NCBI RefSeq assembly: GCF_045032955.1
Contig: NZ_JBJFZU010000002.1
Coordinates: 620,001 to 684,000, forward strand
Reading direction: 5' to 3'
Length of the DNA: 64,000 bases
Origin: Ornithinicoccus sp045032955
GTDB lineage: Bacteria; Actinomycetota; Actinomycetes; Actinomycetales; Dermatophilaceae
The notes under the pieces were generated by a model. It was not told the DNA's origin. It did no database searches and saw only the letters and a program-made list of their open reading frames with translations. A program made the translations under genes and the position numbers. Positions within the stretch are counted from its first letter, which is position 1. Each line of letters begins with the position of its first letter. Shown here piece by piece: positions 1 through 9,962 of the stretch.

Positions 1-1
1 C

Positions 2-2629
2 GTCGGTCACATCCGGGACCTGCCCAACCCCTCCGAGCTGCCGGCCGACATGAAGAAGGGCCCGTACGGCAGGTTCGCGATCAACGTGGACGAGGGCTTC
101 GACCCCTACTACGTGGTCGACGCGGACAAGAAGAAGAAGGTCACCGAGCTCAAGCGGGCTCTCAAGGACGTCGACGAGCTCTATCTCGCCACCGATGAGG
201 ACCGCGAGGGGGAGGCCATCGCCTGGCACCTGCTGGAGGTGCTCAAGCCCAAGGTGCCCGTGCACCGGATGGTCTTCCACGAGATCACCAAGGAGGCGAT
301 CCAGCGCGCGGTCGCCGACACGCGGGAGCTGGACACCGACCTGGTCGACGCGCAGGAGACGCGGCGGGTGCTGGACCGGCTCTTCGGCTACGAGGTGTCC
401 CCGGTGCTGTGGCGCAAGGTCAAGCAGGGGCTGTCCGCCGGGCGCGTGCAGTCCGTCGCCACCCGCCTGGTGGTCGAGCGGGAGCGCGAGCGGATGGCCT
501 TCCGGACCGCGTCCTACTGGGACGTCGAGGGTGAGTTCGCCCCGGACGGCAACACCGGGCAGGCCTTCGAGGCCAAGCTCACCGGGGTGGACGGTGCCAA
601 GGTGGCGTCCGGGCGGGACTTCGCCGACGACGGCACGCTGCGCACGAAGAACACGGTCCAGCTGGACTCGGCGGCCGCCGAGGCGATCGCCGAGGGCACC
701 AGCGGTGCCGACGTCGCGGTGCGCGAGGTCTCCGAGCGGCCCTACACCCGGCGCCCCTCGGCGCCGTTCACCACCTCGACCCTGCAGCAGGAGGCCTCCC
801 GCAAGCTGCGGATGAACAGCCAGAGCGCGATGCGCACGGCGCAGCGGCTGTACGAGAACGGCTACATCACCTACATGCGGACCGACTCGACCAGCCTGTC
901 GAGCGAGGCGGTCGGGGCGGCCCGCAACCAGGCCCGGGACATGTACGGCGCCGACTACGTGCCGGAGACCCCCCGCGCCTACGGCAAGAAGGCCAAGAAC
1001 GCGCAGGAGGCGCACGAGGCGATCCGTCCCGCAGGGGACAGCTTCCGCACCCCCGCCCAGGTCGCCGGTGAGCTCCGCGGCCAGGAGTACGCCCTCTACG
1101 AGCTGATCTGGAAGCGGACCGTCGCCTCGCAGATGGCCGACGCCAAGGGCTCGACCGCCAGCGTCAAGCTGACCGCCACGCTGCCCGAGGGGACCAGCGC
1201 GGCGGGCACCCGCTACGCCAGCGCGGAGTACTCGGCTTCTGGCACCGTGATCACCTTCCGCGGCTTCCTCGCCGCCTACGAGGAGGGGCGCGACGAGAGC
1301 CGCTACGGCGACGACGGCGCGATGGGTATGCGCCTTCCCAAGCTCTCCGAGGGGGTCTCCCTGGAGACCCTGCGGGCCGAGGCGCAGGGTCACCAGACCA
1401 GCCCGCCCGCCCGCTACACCGAGGCCACCCTGGTCAAGGCGCTGGAGGAGCGCGGCATCGGCCGCCCGTCGACCTACGCCGCGACGGTCAGCACGGTCCA
1501 GGACCGCGGCTACGTGCGCACCCGTGGCTCGGCGCTGATCCCCACCTGGCTCGCCTTCGCGGTGACCCAGCTGCTGGAACGGCACTTCCCCCGGCTGGTC
1601 GACTACGACTTCACCGCCGCGATGGAGGAGGACCTGGACGCCATCGCCCGCGGGGAGCAGCAGCGGGTGGCCTGGCTGCAGCGGTTCTACTTCGGTGACG
1701 AGGCGACCTCGACCGAGGGTCTGCGGGACCTGGTCGAGGACCTGGGTGAGATCGACGCCCGCGCCATCTCGGCCGTCCGCACCTCCGACGGCACCCTGGT
1801 CCGGGTCGGTCGTTACGGCCCCTACGTGGAGGTCGCCGACGAGGACGGGGAGCCCCGACGGGCGACCGTCCCCGACGACATCGCCCCCGACGAGATGACC
1901 GCCGCGAAGGCGGACGAGCTGCTGGCCGCTGCCGCCGACGACGGTCGGGTGCTGGGCACCGACCCGGAGACGGGGCGCGAGATCGTGGCCAGGAACGGTC
2001 GCTACGGCCCCTACGTCACCGAGGTGCTCGAGGAGCCGGAGGAGGGCGCCAAGAAGAAGGCGAAGGCCAAGCCGCGCACCGGCTCGCTCTTCCAGGGCAT
2101 GGACCTGGCCACCATCGACCTGGACACGGCCCTGAGCCTGCTCTCCCTGCCGCGGGTGGTCGGTGCGGACGCCGAAGGGGTGGAGATCACCGCGCAGAAC
2201 GGACGCTACGGGCCCTACCTGAAGAAGGGCACGGACAGCCGTTCGCTGGAGCGTGAGGAGCAGATCTTCGCGATCACCCTGGAGGAGGCGCTGGCGATCT
2301 ACGCCCAGCCCAAGCAGCGCGGTCGCGGTGCGGCCAAGCCGCCGTTGGCCGAGTTCGGTGAGGACCCGGTCTCGGGCAAGAAGGTCGTCGTCAAGGACGG
2401 CCGCTTCGGGCCCTACGTCACCGACGGCGAGACCAACGCGACGCTGCGCCGGGGCGACGAGCCCGAGGAGCTCACCGAGGAGCGGGCGTTCGAGCTGATC
2501 GCCGAGAAGCGCGCCAAGGGTCCGACGACGCGCAAGAAGCCCGCCCGCAAGGCTCCCGCCAAGAAGGCCCCCGCCAAGAAGGCACCGGCGAAGAAGCCGG
2601 CCACCAAGGCGTCGACCCCCAAGGCGTAG
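2..2629 (+). CDS. topA: DNA topoisomerase I (5' truncated by window start)
   Basis: Type IA topoisomerase that relaxes negative supercoils. The reading frame is open to the left edge, so the N-terminus is missing; the internal ATG at 50 is not the start. The visible Toprim acidic motif is TDEDREGE, and the catalytic tyrosine lies in GYITYMRTDST. The C-terminus carries four GR(Y/F)GPY repeats and ends in a lysine/alanine/proline tail (APAKKAPAKK-like), the actinobacterial arrangement without zinc fingers, where the basic tail aids strand passage. It is convergent with the PLP-enzyme gene, with only 6 bp between them. Confidence 0.97.
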   Translation, partial: VGHIRDLPNPSELPADMKKGPYGRFAINVDEGFDPYYVVDADKKKKVTELKRALKDVDELYLATDEDREGEAIAWHLLEVLKPKVPVHRMVFHEITKEAIQRAVADTRELDTDLVDAQETRRVLDRLFGYEVSPVLWRKVKQGLSAGRVQSVATRLVVERERERMAFRTASYWDVEGEFAPDGNTGQAFEAKLTGVDGAKVASGRDFADDGTLRTKNTVQLDSAAAEAIAEGTSGADVAVREVSERPYTRRPSAPFTTSTLQQEASRKLRMNSQSAMRTAQRLYENGYITYMRTDSTSLSSEAVGAARNQARDMYGADYVPETPRAYGKKAKNAQEAHEAIRPAGDSFRTPAQVAGELRGQEYALYELIWKRTVASQMADAKGSTASVKLTATLPEGTSAAGTRYASAEYSASGTVITFRGFLAAYEEGRDESRYGDDGAMGMRLPKLSEGVSLETLRAEAQGHQTSPPARYTEATLVKALEERGIGRPSTYAATVSTVQDRGYVRTRGSALIPTWLAFAVTQLLERHFPRLVDYDFTAAMEEDLDAIARGEQQRVAWLQRFYFGDEATSTEGLRDLVEDLGEIDARAISAVRTSDGTLVRVGRYGPYVEVADEDGEPRRATVPDDIAPDEMTAAKADELLAAAADDGRVLGTDPETGREIVARNGRYGPYVTEVLEEPEEGAKKKAKAKPRTGSLFQGMDLATIDLDTALSLLSLPRVVGADAEGVEITAQNGRYGPYLKKGTDSRSLEREEQIFAITLEEALAIYAQPKQRGRGAAKPPLAEFGEDPVSGKKVVVKDGRFGPYVTDGETNATLRRGDEPEELTEERAFELIAEKRAKGPTTRKKPARKAPAKKAPAKKAPAKKPATKASTPKA

Positions 2630-2635
2630 GGGCGC

Positions 2636-3850
2636 TCAGACCAGGGAGTCGTGCTCCTGCCGCTGGTCCTCCAGGACGTTCGCGGCCAGGATCGCCTGCT
2701 CCAGGTCGGCGATGATGTCCTCCGGCGTCTCCAGTCCCACCGAGAGCCGCAGGATGCCGGCGGCGGGCCGGGCGTCCTCGGCCACCGGGCGGTGGGTCAG
2801 CGCCGCCGGGTGCTGGACGAGCGAGTCCACGCCGCCGAGCGAGACGGCGTGCGTGACGAGGCGGCAGGACCGGGCGACCGCCGCGGCCCGGCGGTAGCTG
2901 CCCAGGTCCAGGGCCAGCACCGCTCCGGGCCCGGACATCTGGGTGCCGACCAGGCCGGCCGGGTCGCAGCCCGGCGCGCCCGGGTAGAGCACCCGCTGCA
3001 CGTCGGCCTTCCCGGCCAGCCACCGGGCGATCACCTGCGCGCTCTCCTGCTGCGAGCGGACCCGCAGCGGGAGCGTCTGCAGACCGCGGTGCGCCAGGTA
3101 TGCCGACAGCGGGTGCAGCACCGCGCCGGTGACCGCGCGGACCGGCCGGATCCGCTCGGCCCAGGCGTCGGAGGTGACCAGCGCACCGGCCAGCACGTCG
3201 CCGTGGCCGGCCAGGAACTTGGTCACCGAGTGCAGCACGATGGTGGCGCCGTGCTCCAGCGGGCGCTGCAGCACCGGCGTGGCGAAGGTGTTGTCGACCA
3301 GCACCGGCACCCCTCCGGCGGCCCGCGCCACCGCGCGCAGGTCGACCAGGTCCAGGGTCGGGTTGGCGGGGGTCTCGACGACGACCAGGCCGGTGTCCGG
3401 CTCGAGGGCGTCCGCGATGCCGTCGACGTCCGTCCAGGTCACCCGGGTGCCCAGCAGCCCCGTCGCCAGCAGGTGGTCCGAGCCGCCGTAGAGCGGGCGA
3501 ACCGCCACCACGTGCGGGGTTCCTGCCCCCACGCAGGCCAGCAGGACGGCACTGAGCGCGGCCATCCCGGAGGCGAAGGCGACCCCGGCCTCCCCGCCCT
3601 CGAGATCGGCGAGGGCCTCCTCGAAGCGGGCCACGCCCGGGCTCCACAGCCGCTGGTAGACGGCTGACTGACCCTCGAGCCGCTCCCCGCCGCCGGCCAT
3701 CTGGTCGTAGGCCTCCCCGCCGGCCTCGACGTCCGGGAGCGGGTAGGTGCTGGACAGGTCGATCGGGGGGACGTGGACGCCGAGGGCGGTCAGGTCCGCG
3801 CGGCCCGCGTGCACGGCGCGGGTGTCGACGCCGGGGTGCTGTGAAGTCAT
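2636..3850 (-). CDS. PLP-dependent trans-sulfuration enzyme (cystathionine gamma-synthase/lyase-like)
   Basis: A 404-residue Cys/Met-metabolism PLP enzyme, a normal length for the family. The Schiff-base lysine is in HSVTKFLAGHGD, the PLP-phosphate region is in ASGMAALSAV, and the active-site region has VVVETPANPTLDLVD. Members act as cystathionine synthases or lyases or methionine gamma-lyases; the sequence alone does not settle the substrate. The ATG at 3850 has no Shine-Dalgarno, and a -35/-10 pair on the minus strand puts the transcript start at about the ATG. An Lrp/AsnC regulator gene lies 5.6 kb away beyond the subtilase; in related bacteria such regulators often sit beside these enzymes. 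Confidence 0.9.
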   Translation of the reverse strand: MTSQHPGVDTRAVHAGRADLTALGVHVPPIDLSSTYPLPDVEAGGEAYDQMAGGGERLEGQSAVYQRLWSPGVARFEEALADLEGGEAGVAFASGMAALSAVLLACVGAGTPHVVAVRPLYGGSDHLLATGLLGTRVTWTDVDGIADALEPDTGLVVVETPANPTLDLVDLRAVARAAGGVPVLVDNTFATPVLQRPLEHGATIVLHSVTKFLAGHGDVLAGALVTSDAWAERIRPVRAVTGAVLHPLSAYLAHRGLQTLPLRVRSQQESAQVIARWLAGKADVQRVLYPGAPGCDPAGLVGTQMSGPGAVLALDLGSYRRAAAVARSCRLVTHAVSLGGVDSLVQHPAALTHRPVAEDARPAAGILRLSVGLETPEDIIADLEQAILAANVLEDQRQEHDSLV

Positions 3851-3856
3851 ACGACC

Positions 3857-3885
3857 AGGATGGAGAGCCTGCGGTAAAACGTCAA
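3857..3885 (-). promoter_or_regulatory. Leaderless promoter of the PLP enzyme
   Basis: On the minus strand a TTGACG hexamer (3885-3880) is followed after 17 bases by CATCCT (3862-3857), which ends 6 bases before the ATG at 3850. The -35 is near consensus and the -10 is weak. Confidence 0.4.
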
Positions 3886-3986
3886 GAACTCCACAGGATC
3901 AGCGCAAGAATCAGCAGAACAACAGGCATACCTGCGGTGTGTCTGCCTCGGCGCCGTGGGTATAGCGGTGCCGAGCAGGCCGGGCC

Positions 3987-3992
3987 TAGTCT
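3987..3992 (+). promoter_or_regulatory. Candidate -10 of the subtilase gene
   Basis: TAGTCT at 3987-3992 fits the actinobacterial TANNNT form and would give a 5' leader of about 35-40 nt before the ATG at 4037. No convincing -35 is visible. Confidence 0.3.
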
Positions 3993-4036
3993 TCGCTCAG
4001 GGTTGGGCTCAGGGACGGGACGCTGGGAGGCGACGC

Positions 4037-7000
4037 ATGGACGCAGGTCGGGGCAGGCGATGGTGGGCGACGGTGTGTGCCGCGGTGCTGGCGGGCGGTG
4101 GCCTGCTGGCCGCCACGCCCGTCGCGGCGTCCGCCGCTCCGACCCAGGACGCGCGGGACAAGATCGAGGCGGCCGTGCAGGAGGACTTCGAGGAGCGTGA
4201 CCGGGTCGACTTCTGGGTGCGCCTGCAGGAGCGTCCGGACCTGAGCGTCTACGAGGGGGTGGACGACTGGACGGCCCGCGGTCAGGGCGTGTACGACGCG
4301 CTGACCAGCACCGCCGAGCAGAGCCAGCGGGGGGTCAGGGCCAAGCTCGACTCCGCGGGCGTCGGCTACAGCACGTTCTGGATCAGCAACGCCGTCCGGG
4401 TGAGCGGCGGCTCGGAGCAGCTGGCGCTCGACCTCGCCGGACGCGCCGAGGTGGAGGGTATCTACCCCACGGTCAGCTACCAGGCACCGGACCCGGAGCC
4501 GTCCCCCGACGGGGAGATCGGGCCCGCCGCGGTGGAGTGGGGGATCGCGGACATCAACGCCGACGACGTGTGGAGCGAGTTCGGCGTCACCGGCGAGGGT
4601 GTGGTCGTCGCCTCCATCGACACCGGCGTGCAGTACGACCACCCGGCGCTCGTCGGCTCCTACCGGGGCAACCAGGGCGACGGCACCTTCGACCACGACT
4701 ACAGCTGGTTCGACGCCGCGGGGGTCTCGCCGGACGAACCGGTCGACACGGACGGGCACGGCAGTCACGTCACCGGCACGATGGCCGGGGACGACGGCGG
4801 GGACAACCAGATCGGGGTGGCCCCCGGCGTCCGGTGGATCGCGGCCAACGGCTGCTGCCCCAGCGACCAGGCGCTGATCGAGTCGGGCCAGTGGATGCTG
4901 GCCCCGACCCGCACCGACGGCACCGACCCCGACCCGGCCATGCGGCCGCACGTCATCAACAACTCCTGGGGCACCCTGGCCCCGTCCAACGACCCGTTCA
5001 TGGAGGACGTCTCGCTGGCCTGGGCCGCGGCCGGGCAGTTCGGCGTCTGGGCCAACGGCAACAACGGGCCCGGCTGCGAGTCCTCCGGGTCCCCGGGGAG
5101 CCGGATCGTCAACTACTCGGTGGGCAACTACGACGCCGCCGCCGAGATCAACCCCCTCTCCAGCCGCGGCGCCGGGCAGGACGGCGCGATCAAACCGGAC
5201 GTGTCCGCCCCGGGCACCGAGGTGCGCTCCTCCGTCCCGGGCAACGGGTATGCCTACTACAGCGGTACCTCGATGGCGTCCCCGCACGTGGCGGGCGCCA
5301 TCGCGCTGCTCTGGTCGGGGGCGCCCGCCCTGGTCGGGGACATCGACCTGACCCGGGAGCTGCTGGACGGCACCGCCGTCGACACCCCCGACGACCAGTG
5401 CGGTGGCACCGACGCCGACAACAACGTCTTCGGTGAGGGCCGCCTGGACGCGCTGGCGCTGCTGGAGGCCGCGCCCACCGGGGAGACCGGCGTCGTCGAG
5501 GGCACCGTGACCGACGCGACCACCGGGGACCCGCTCCCGGGTGCGGTCGTCACCGTGGAGGGGCCGCTGGAGCGCACCCTGTCCACCGGCGCCGACGGCA
5601 GCTACCGAGCCCTCGTCACCTCCGGTGACTACACGCTCACCGCCTCCCGGTTCGGCTGGGAGCAGGCGGTGGCCTCGGTCACCGTCCCGCTGGACGGGAC
5701 GGTCACCCAGGACTTCGCGCTCGAGCCGTCCCCGGTCGGCACCGTCAGCGGCACCGTCACCGACGGGTCGGGGCAGGGCTACCCGCTGTACGCCAAGGTC
5801 TCGGTGGCGGGGACGTCGCTGCTGACCTTCACCGACCCCGCCGACGGCAGCTACGAGCTCGACGTCCCGCTGGACACCCCGGCCCATCTGCGGGTCGAGG
5901 TCCAGTACCCCGGCTACCAGGTGGCGACCAGCGACCTCGACCTCGCGGGTGACGCGGTCGTCGACGTGGCCGCCCTGGTCGATGCCGACTCCTGCACCGC
6001 CCCCGGGTACCAGCGCACCACCGACGGTCTGTCCGAGACCTTCGACGACGGGGTCACCCCGTCGGGCTGGAGCGTCGAGGACGTGGTCGGCAACGGCCAG
6101 GTATGGGCGTTCGACGACCCGGCCGGCCGGGGCAACATGACCGGGGGCGAGGGTGGCGCCGCCATCGTCGACAGCGACTTCTACGGGCCCGAGGGCACGC
6201 AGGACACCTCGCTGGTCTCACCGGTGGTCGACCTCGGTGCGGAGAGCGCCCCCTCGGTGACCTTCTCGCACAGCTTCGAGCAGTGGGACGCCGAGGTCGC
6301 CGACGTGGACCTCAGCATCGACGGCGGTGACACCTGGACGACGGTCGCCAGCTACACGACGCCCCAGCCGGGCGTGACGCGGACGATCCCGCTGCCGACC
6401 GCGGCCAACCAGACTGAGGTCCGGCTGCGCTGGCACTACCACGACGCCGCCTGGGCGCTGTGGTGGCAGGTGGACGACGTGCTCATCGGGTCGCGTACCT
6501 GCGACCCCTCCGGCGAGGGTGGCTACGTCTACGGCAACGTCTCCTCCGGGGTCGACGGGGCGCCCGTGCGGGGCGCCGTCGTCACGAGTCTCGACGCCCC
6601 GGACGACCGGGGGACCAGCACCGACACCCCCGCCGACGTGAACCAGGACGACGGCTTCTACTGGCTCTTCAGCACTCTCGCCGGGGAGCACCCGTTCGAG
6701 GCCGCGGCCCGTCTGTACACGCCCGCGACCCAGCAGGTGACCGTCCCCGACGGCGGCGCGGTGCGCGCGGACGTCACCCTGGACGGTGGCGTCCTGTCCG
6801 TGGACCCGAGTTCGATCGACACGGAGGTGCTGCTGGGCGGCTCCGACAGCGCCGAGCTCACCGTCACCAACGAGGGCACGGCCGCGGCCGAGGTCGTCCT
6901 CGCCGAGGTGTCCGGCAGCTCGACCATCCTGCGGGCCGACGGGCGAGCCGTCACCAGCACCGACGCGCAGGGGGCGCCCGCCAGGACCAGCCCGGTGGAC

Positions 7001-9331
7001 GCCTCGGTCTCCGCCGCGCCGGGTCTCGACCTGCAGCCCGGGCAGCGCCCGGCAGGACGGGAGCCCCAGGAGGAGCCGTGGACCGAGCTCACGCCCTTCC
7101 CGTTCCCGGTGGTGGACTCCCGGACCGTGACCGTCGACGGCGACTGGGTGGTCCTCGGCGGCAGTGACGGCCTCGAGCCGAGCGCCGCTGTGCACCGGTA
7201 CGACCCCGAGGGGATGGAGTGGACCGAGCTGGCCCCGCTCCCGGAGCCGGTCAACGCGCCGGCAGCCGGGGTCACCGGTGGCCAGCTCGTGGTCAGCGGT
7301 GGCTGGGACGCCTCCGGGTCCCCGACCACGGCGACGGCCGTCTACGATGCGGGGGCTGACTCCTGGTCGGAGGCCGCCGACAACCCGGCCGCCGTCTCCG
7401 CCGCCGGTCAGGCGGTGCTCGACGGACGGCTCTACACCGTGGCGGGATGCACCACCGCCGACTGCTCACCGGCCTCCAGCGCGGTGAGCGCCTACGACCC
7501 CGGCTCGGACAGCTGGGAGGAGCTCGCGGAGTACCCGGAGGCGAGCGCCTTCGTCTCCTGCGGCGGCATCGAGGGGCGGCTCTACTGCACCGGTGGCGTC
7601 CAGCCGGACAGCGGCGAGGGGAGCTCGTCGACCTACGCCTACGACCCGTCCTCGGACACCTGGTCCCCGGTCGCCCAGGCACCTTCGGACTCCTGGGGCA
7701 GCGCCTACGCAGCTGCCGACGGCTCGCTCGTCGTCAGTGGCGGGATCCAGCAGGGAGGGGTGTCCAACGAGGCCTTCGCCTACGACCCGGTCGACGACAG
7801 CTGGGCGGACCTGCCCAACCCGAACGTCGCGGCATACCGCGGCTCGGGGGCGTGCGGCTTCGTCCAGGTCGGCGGGGTCGACGACTACGGCCCGCTCGAC
7901 GTGGTCGAGTACCTCCCAGGATTCGAGGAATGCGGCGACACCGGGGCCGACGTGCCCTGGTTGAGCCTGTCGGAGACCGAGCTGTCGCTGGCACCCGGGG
8001 AGTCGGCGACCGTGCAGGTCGTCACCGACGGTGACGTCGCGCAACCGGGCACCTACACGGCCGGCGTCCGCGTCGGTGGCGGTGTCCCGGGCAGCGACCC
8101 CACCGTCGAGGTGACCATGTCGGTGCTGCCCCCGAACGCGTGGGGCAAGCTCGCCGGCGTCGTCGACGGCCAGGACTGCACCGGCTCGGGCACGCCCCTG
8201 GGCGGTGCCGTGGTCGACGCCCACCCGGAACGTGCCGACCAGCCGTCCTGGCGGATGGTGACCGACACCGAGGGCAGGTATGCCCGGTGGATCGACACCC
8301 GGGTGGGTGACCTCGAGCTCATCGCCTCGGCGGCCGGCCACCTCAGCGCGTCGGCCGATGTCGCACCGGTGCGCGGTCAGGTCGTCGAGCAGGACTTCAC
8401 CCTGCTGGACGAGGACTGCGAGCAGCCGCCCGGGCCGGTCCACCCCGACGTCGTCCGGGTGGCCGGCGAGCACCGCTACGGCACCGCGGTGGCGCTCTCG
8501 CAGGGCTACGAGCCCGGCGTCGAGGTGGCCTTCGTGGCCACCGGGGCGACCTACCCGGACGCCCTGGCGGCGGCCGCCCTGGCTGGCAGCACCGAGGCCC
8601 CGGTGCTGCTCACCAGGCCCGGCTCGCTGCCGGGCGTGACCTCGGCGGAGCTGCAGCGCCTCGACCCGCAGGAGGTCGTCGTCCTCGGCGGTGAGGCGGC
8701 GGTCACGGACGAGGTCCTGGACCAGGTCGAGCACGTCGCCCAGGCACCGACCCGTCGGGTGGCGGGGCTGGACCGCTATCGCACCGCAGCCCTGGTCGCG
8801 CAGGAGTTCGGCTCCTCGGGCACCGCCTACGTCGCGACCGGACACACCTATCCCGACGCCCTGGCGGCGGCGGCCGTCGCCGGGGCTCAGGACGCGCCCG
8901 TGCTGCTGGTGCGGCCCGGGTCGGTGCCCGCCGCCACGGCGAGCGCCCTGCGCGACCTGGGGACGCAGGAGATCGTGCTGCTCGGCGGTGAGGGCGCCGT
9001 CGGCGAGGCCGTCGAGACGGCCCTCGCCGAGTTCGGGACGGTCACCCGGGTGGCGGGTGCCGACCGCTACGGCACGGCGGCGCTGGTCTCGCGGGCCTAC
9101 GACACCGCCGACCCGGTCTACGTCGCCTCCGGGCAGGACTGGCCGGACGCGCTCGCCGGGGCGGCCCGGGCGGGGGCGCAGGAGGTGCCGATGCTGCTGG
9201 TGCGCAAGGACGGGGTGCCCGGGGCCACCTGGTCCGCGCTGGAGCGGCTGGAGCCCGGACGGATCGTCGTCCTTGGCGGCACGATGGCCGTCCAGGAGGG
9301 CGTGCTGGACCAGTTGCGGACCCTGGAGTAG
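4037..9331 (+). CDS. Secreted multidomain S8 (subtilisin-like) protease with kelch and cell-wall-binding repeats
   Basis: A 1764-residue exported serine protease. The ATG at 4037 is chosen over the upstream GTG at 3956 because GGGAGG (4025-4030) sits 6 bases before it and the protein then opens directly with a signal peptide (Arg-rich, hydrophobic, cleavage near ASA-AP). The S8 triad is Asp195 (SIDTG), His241 (GHGSH) and Ser412 (GTSMASP). After the catalytic domain come two carboxypeptidase-regulatory-like folds (about 485-640), a jelly-roll 'choice-of-anchor' region (about 665-820), another regulatory fold, Ig-like linkers, kelch-type beta-propeller repeats (about 1050-1290), a further Ig-like and regulatory fold, and three CW_binding_2 repeats (about 1470 to the end), each with RVAG-x-x-RY and YPDALAAA-like signatures. 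It probably acts on the cell surface; the substrate is unknown. Confidence 0.93.
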   Translation: MDAGRGRRWWATVCAAVLAGGGLLAATPVAASAAPTQDARDKIEAAVQEDFEERDRVDFWVRLQERPDLSVYEGVDDWTARGQGVYDALTSTAEQSQRGVRAKLDSAGVGYSTFWISNAVRVSGGSEQLALDLAGRAEVEGIYPTVSYQAPDPEPSPDGEIGPAAVEWGIADINADDVWSEFGVTGEGVVVASIDTGVQYDHPALVGSYRGNQGDGTFDHDYSWFDAAGVSPDEPVDTDGHGSHVTGTMAGDDGGDNQIGVAPGVRWIAANGCCPSDQALIESGQWMLAPTRTDGTDPDPAMRPHVINNSWGTLAPSNDPFMEDVSLAWAAAGQFGVWANGNNGPGCESSGSPGSRIVNYSVGNYDAAAEINPLSSRGAGQDGAIKPDVSAPGTEVRSSVPGNGYAYYSGTSMASPHVAGAIALLWSGAPALVGDIDLTRELLDGTAVDTPDDQCGGTDADNNVFGEGRLDALALLEAAPTGETGVVEGTVTDATTGDPLPGAVVTVEGPLERTLSTGADGSYRALVTSGDYTLTASRFGWEQAVASVTVPLDGTVTQDFALEPSPVGTVSGTVTDGSGQGYPLYAKVSVAGTSLLTFTDPADGSYELDVPLDTPAHLRVEVQYPGYQVATSDLDLAGDAVVDVAALVDADSCTAPGYQRTTDGLSETFDDGVTPSGWSVEDVVGNGQVWAFDDPAGRGNMTGGEGGAAIVDSDFYGPEGTQDTSLVSPVVDLGAESAPSVTFSHSFEQWDAEVADVDLSIDGGDTWTTVASYTTPQPGVTRTIPLPTAANQTEVRLRWHYHDAAWALWWQVDDVLIGSRTCDPSGEGGYVYGNVSSGVDGAPVRGAVVTSLDAPDDRGTSTDTPADVNQDDGFYWLFSTLAGEHPFEAAARLYTPATQQVTVPDGGAVRADVTLDGGVLSVDPSSIDTEVLLGGSDSAELTVTNEGTAAAEVVLAEVSGSSTILRADGRAVTSTDAQGAPARTSPVDASVSAAPGLDLQPGQRPAGREPQEEPWTELTPFPFPVVDSRTVTVDGDWVVLGGSDGLEPSAAVHRYDPEGMEWTELAPLPEPVNAPAAGVTGGQLVVSGGWDASGSPTTATAVYDAGADSWSEAADNPAAVSAAGQAVLDGRLYTVAGCTTADCSPASSAVSAYDPGSDSWEELAEYPEASAFVSCGGIEGRLYCTGGVQPDSGEGSSSTYAYDPSSDTWSPVAQAPSDSWGSAYAAADGSLVVSGGIQQGGVSNEAFAYDPVDDSWADLPNPNVAAYRGSGACGFVQVGGVDDYGPLDVVEYLPGFEECGDTGADVPWLSLSETELSLAPGESATVQVVTDGDVAQPGTYTAGVRVGGGVPGSDPTVEVTMSVLPPNAWGKLAGVVDGQDCTGSGTPLGGAVVDAHPERADQPSWRMVTDTEGRYARWIDTRVGDLELIASAAGHLSASADVAPVRGQVVEQDFTLLDEDCEQPPGPVHPDVVRVAGEHRYGTAVALSQGYEPGVEVAFVATGATYPDALAAAALAGSTEAPVLLTRPGSLPGVTSAELQRLDPQEVVVLGGEAAVTDEVLDQVEHVAQAPTRRVAGLDRYRTAALVAQEFGSSGTAYVATGHTYPDALAAAAVAGAQDAPVLLVRPGSVPAATASALRDLGTQEIVLLGGEGAVGEAVETALAEFGTVTRVAGADRYGTAALVSRAYDTADPVYVASGQDWPDALAGAARAGAQEVPMLLVRKDGVPGATWSALERLEPGRIVVLGGTMAVQEGVLDQLRTLE

Positions 9332-9409
9332 GTCGGGCGAGGGTCACGTCGGGGCAGCCCGGTCGCGCGGTGCGCGGCCGGGCTGCCGCACGGACGGCGC
9401 CGATGCGCA

Positions 9410-9415
9410 TACCCT
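9410..9415 (+). promoter_or_regulatory. Leaderless -10 of the Lrp-family gene
   Basis: TACCCT ends 6 bases before the GTG at 9422. It overlaps a copy of the GCATACC motif, so that motif supplies part of the promoter here. Confidence 0.5.
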
Positions 9416-9421
9416 CGTGTC

Positions 9422-9928
9422 GTGCCGAAGATTCCTCGTGACGCCAAACCGCTCGACGACACCGACCTGGCGCTGGTCCGCCTGCTGGAGCAGGACGGCC
9501 GGATGTCCAACGCGATGCTCTCCCGGGAGGTGGGGATCGCCGAGTCCACCTGCCTGGTCCGGGTCCGGTCGCTGCGGGAGCGCGGTGTCGTCCGCGGGAT
9601 CCACGCGGACATCGACCCGGTGTCGGTCGGCAGGCCGGTCGAGGCGATGATCGCGGTGCGCTTCGGTGGCCACCGGCGGGCCAACTTCGAGGAGTTCACC
9701 CAGCAGGTGCCCGAACTGCCGGGGGTGCTGGGTGCCTTCCACGTGTCCGGCGCCATCGACTACTACGTGCACGTCGCGGTGCCCAGCGCGGACGCGCTGC
9801 GGGACTTCGTGCTCGACCACCTGACGAACCGTCCGGGGGTGCTGCACGCCGAGACCTCGCTGATCTTCGAGTCGCTCCGCGGGCGGGGCACGCTGACCGG
9901 CGACGAGGCCGACCCGCTCCCGGCTTGA
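9422..9928 (+). CDS. Lrp/AsnC-family transcriptional regulator
   Basis: A 168-residue regulator of the feast/famine family. The N-terminal AsnC-type winged helix (about residues 10-60, with LDDTDLALVRLLEQDGRMS and REVGIAESTCLVRVRSL) binds DNA; the C-terminal RAM-like domain (about 75-150) oligomerises and usually senses an amino acid. The gene is alone, with its own leaderless-type -10 element just before the GTG. The nearest plausible target is the sulfur-amino-acid PLP gene at 2636-3850, by analogy with known pairs rather than from any visible operator. Confidence 0.92.
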   Translation: MPKIPRDAKPLDDTDLALVRLLEQDGRMSNAMLSREVGIAESTCLVRVRSLRERGVVRGIHADIDPVSVGRPVEAMIAVRFGGHRRANFEEFTQQVPELPGVLGAFHVSGAIDYYVHVAVPSADALRDFVLDHLTNRPGVLHAETSLIFESLRGRGTLTGDEADPLPA

Positions 9929-9955
9929 CCCTCACGCACCGTGAGGCAGCACGCT
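9925..9955 (+). promoter_or_regulatory. MerR-type promoter with 19-bp spacer and perfect operator palindrome
   Basis: TTGACC (9925-9930) and CACGCT (9950-9955) are separated by 19 bp. Between them lies a perfect 7-3-7 palindrome, CCTCACG-CAC-CGTGAGG (9930-9946). Over-long spacers with a dyad between -35 and -10 are the hallmark of promoters twisted into activity by MerR regulators, so this is very likely the autoregulated promoter of the gene that follows. The -10 ends 7 bases before the GTG at 9963. Confidence 0.8.
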
Positions 9956-9962
9956 CGGATGC

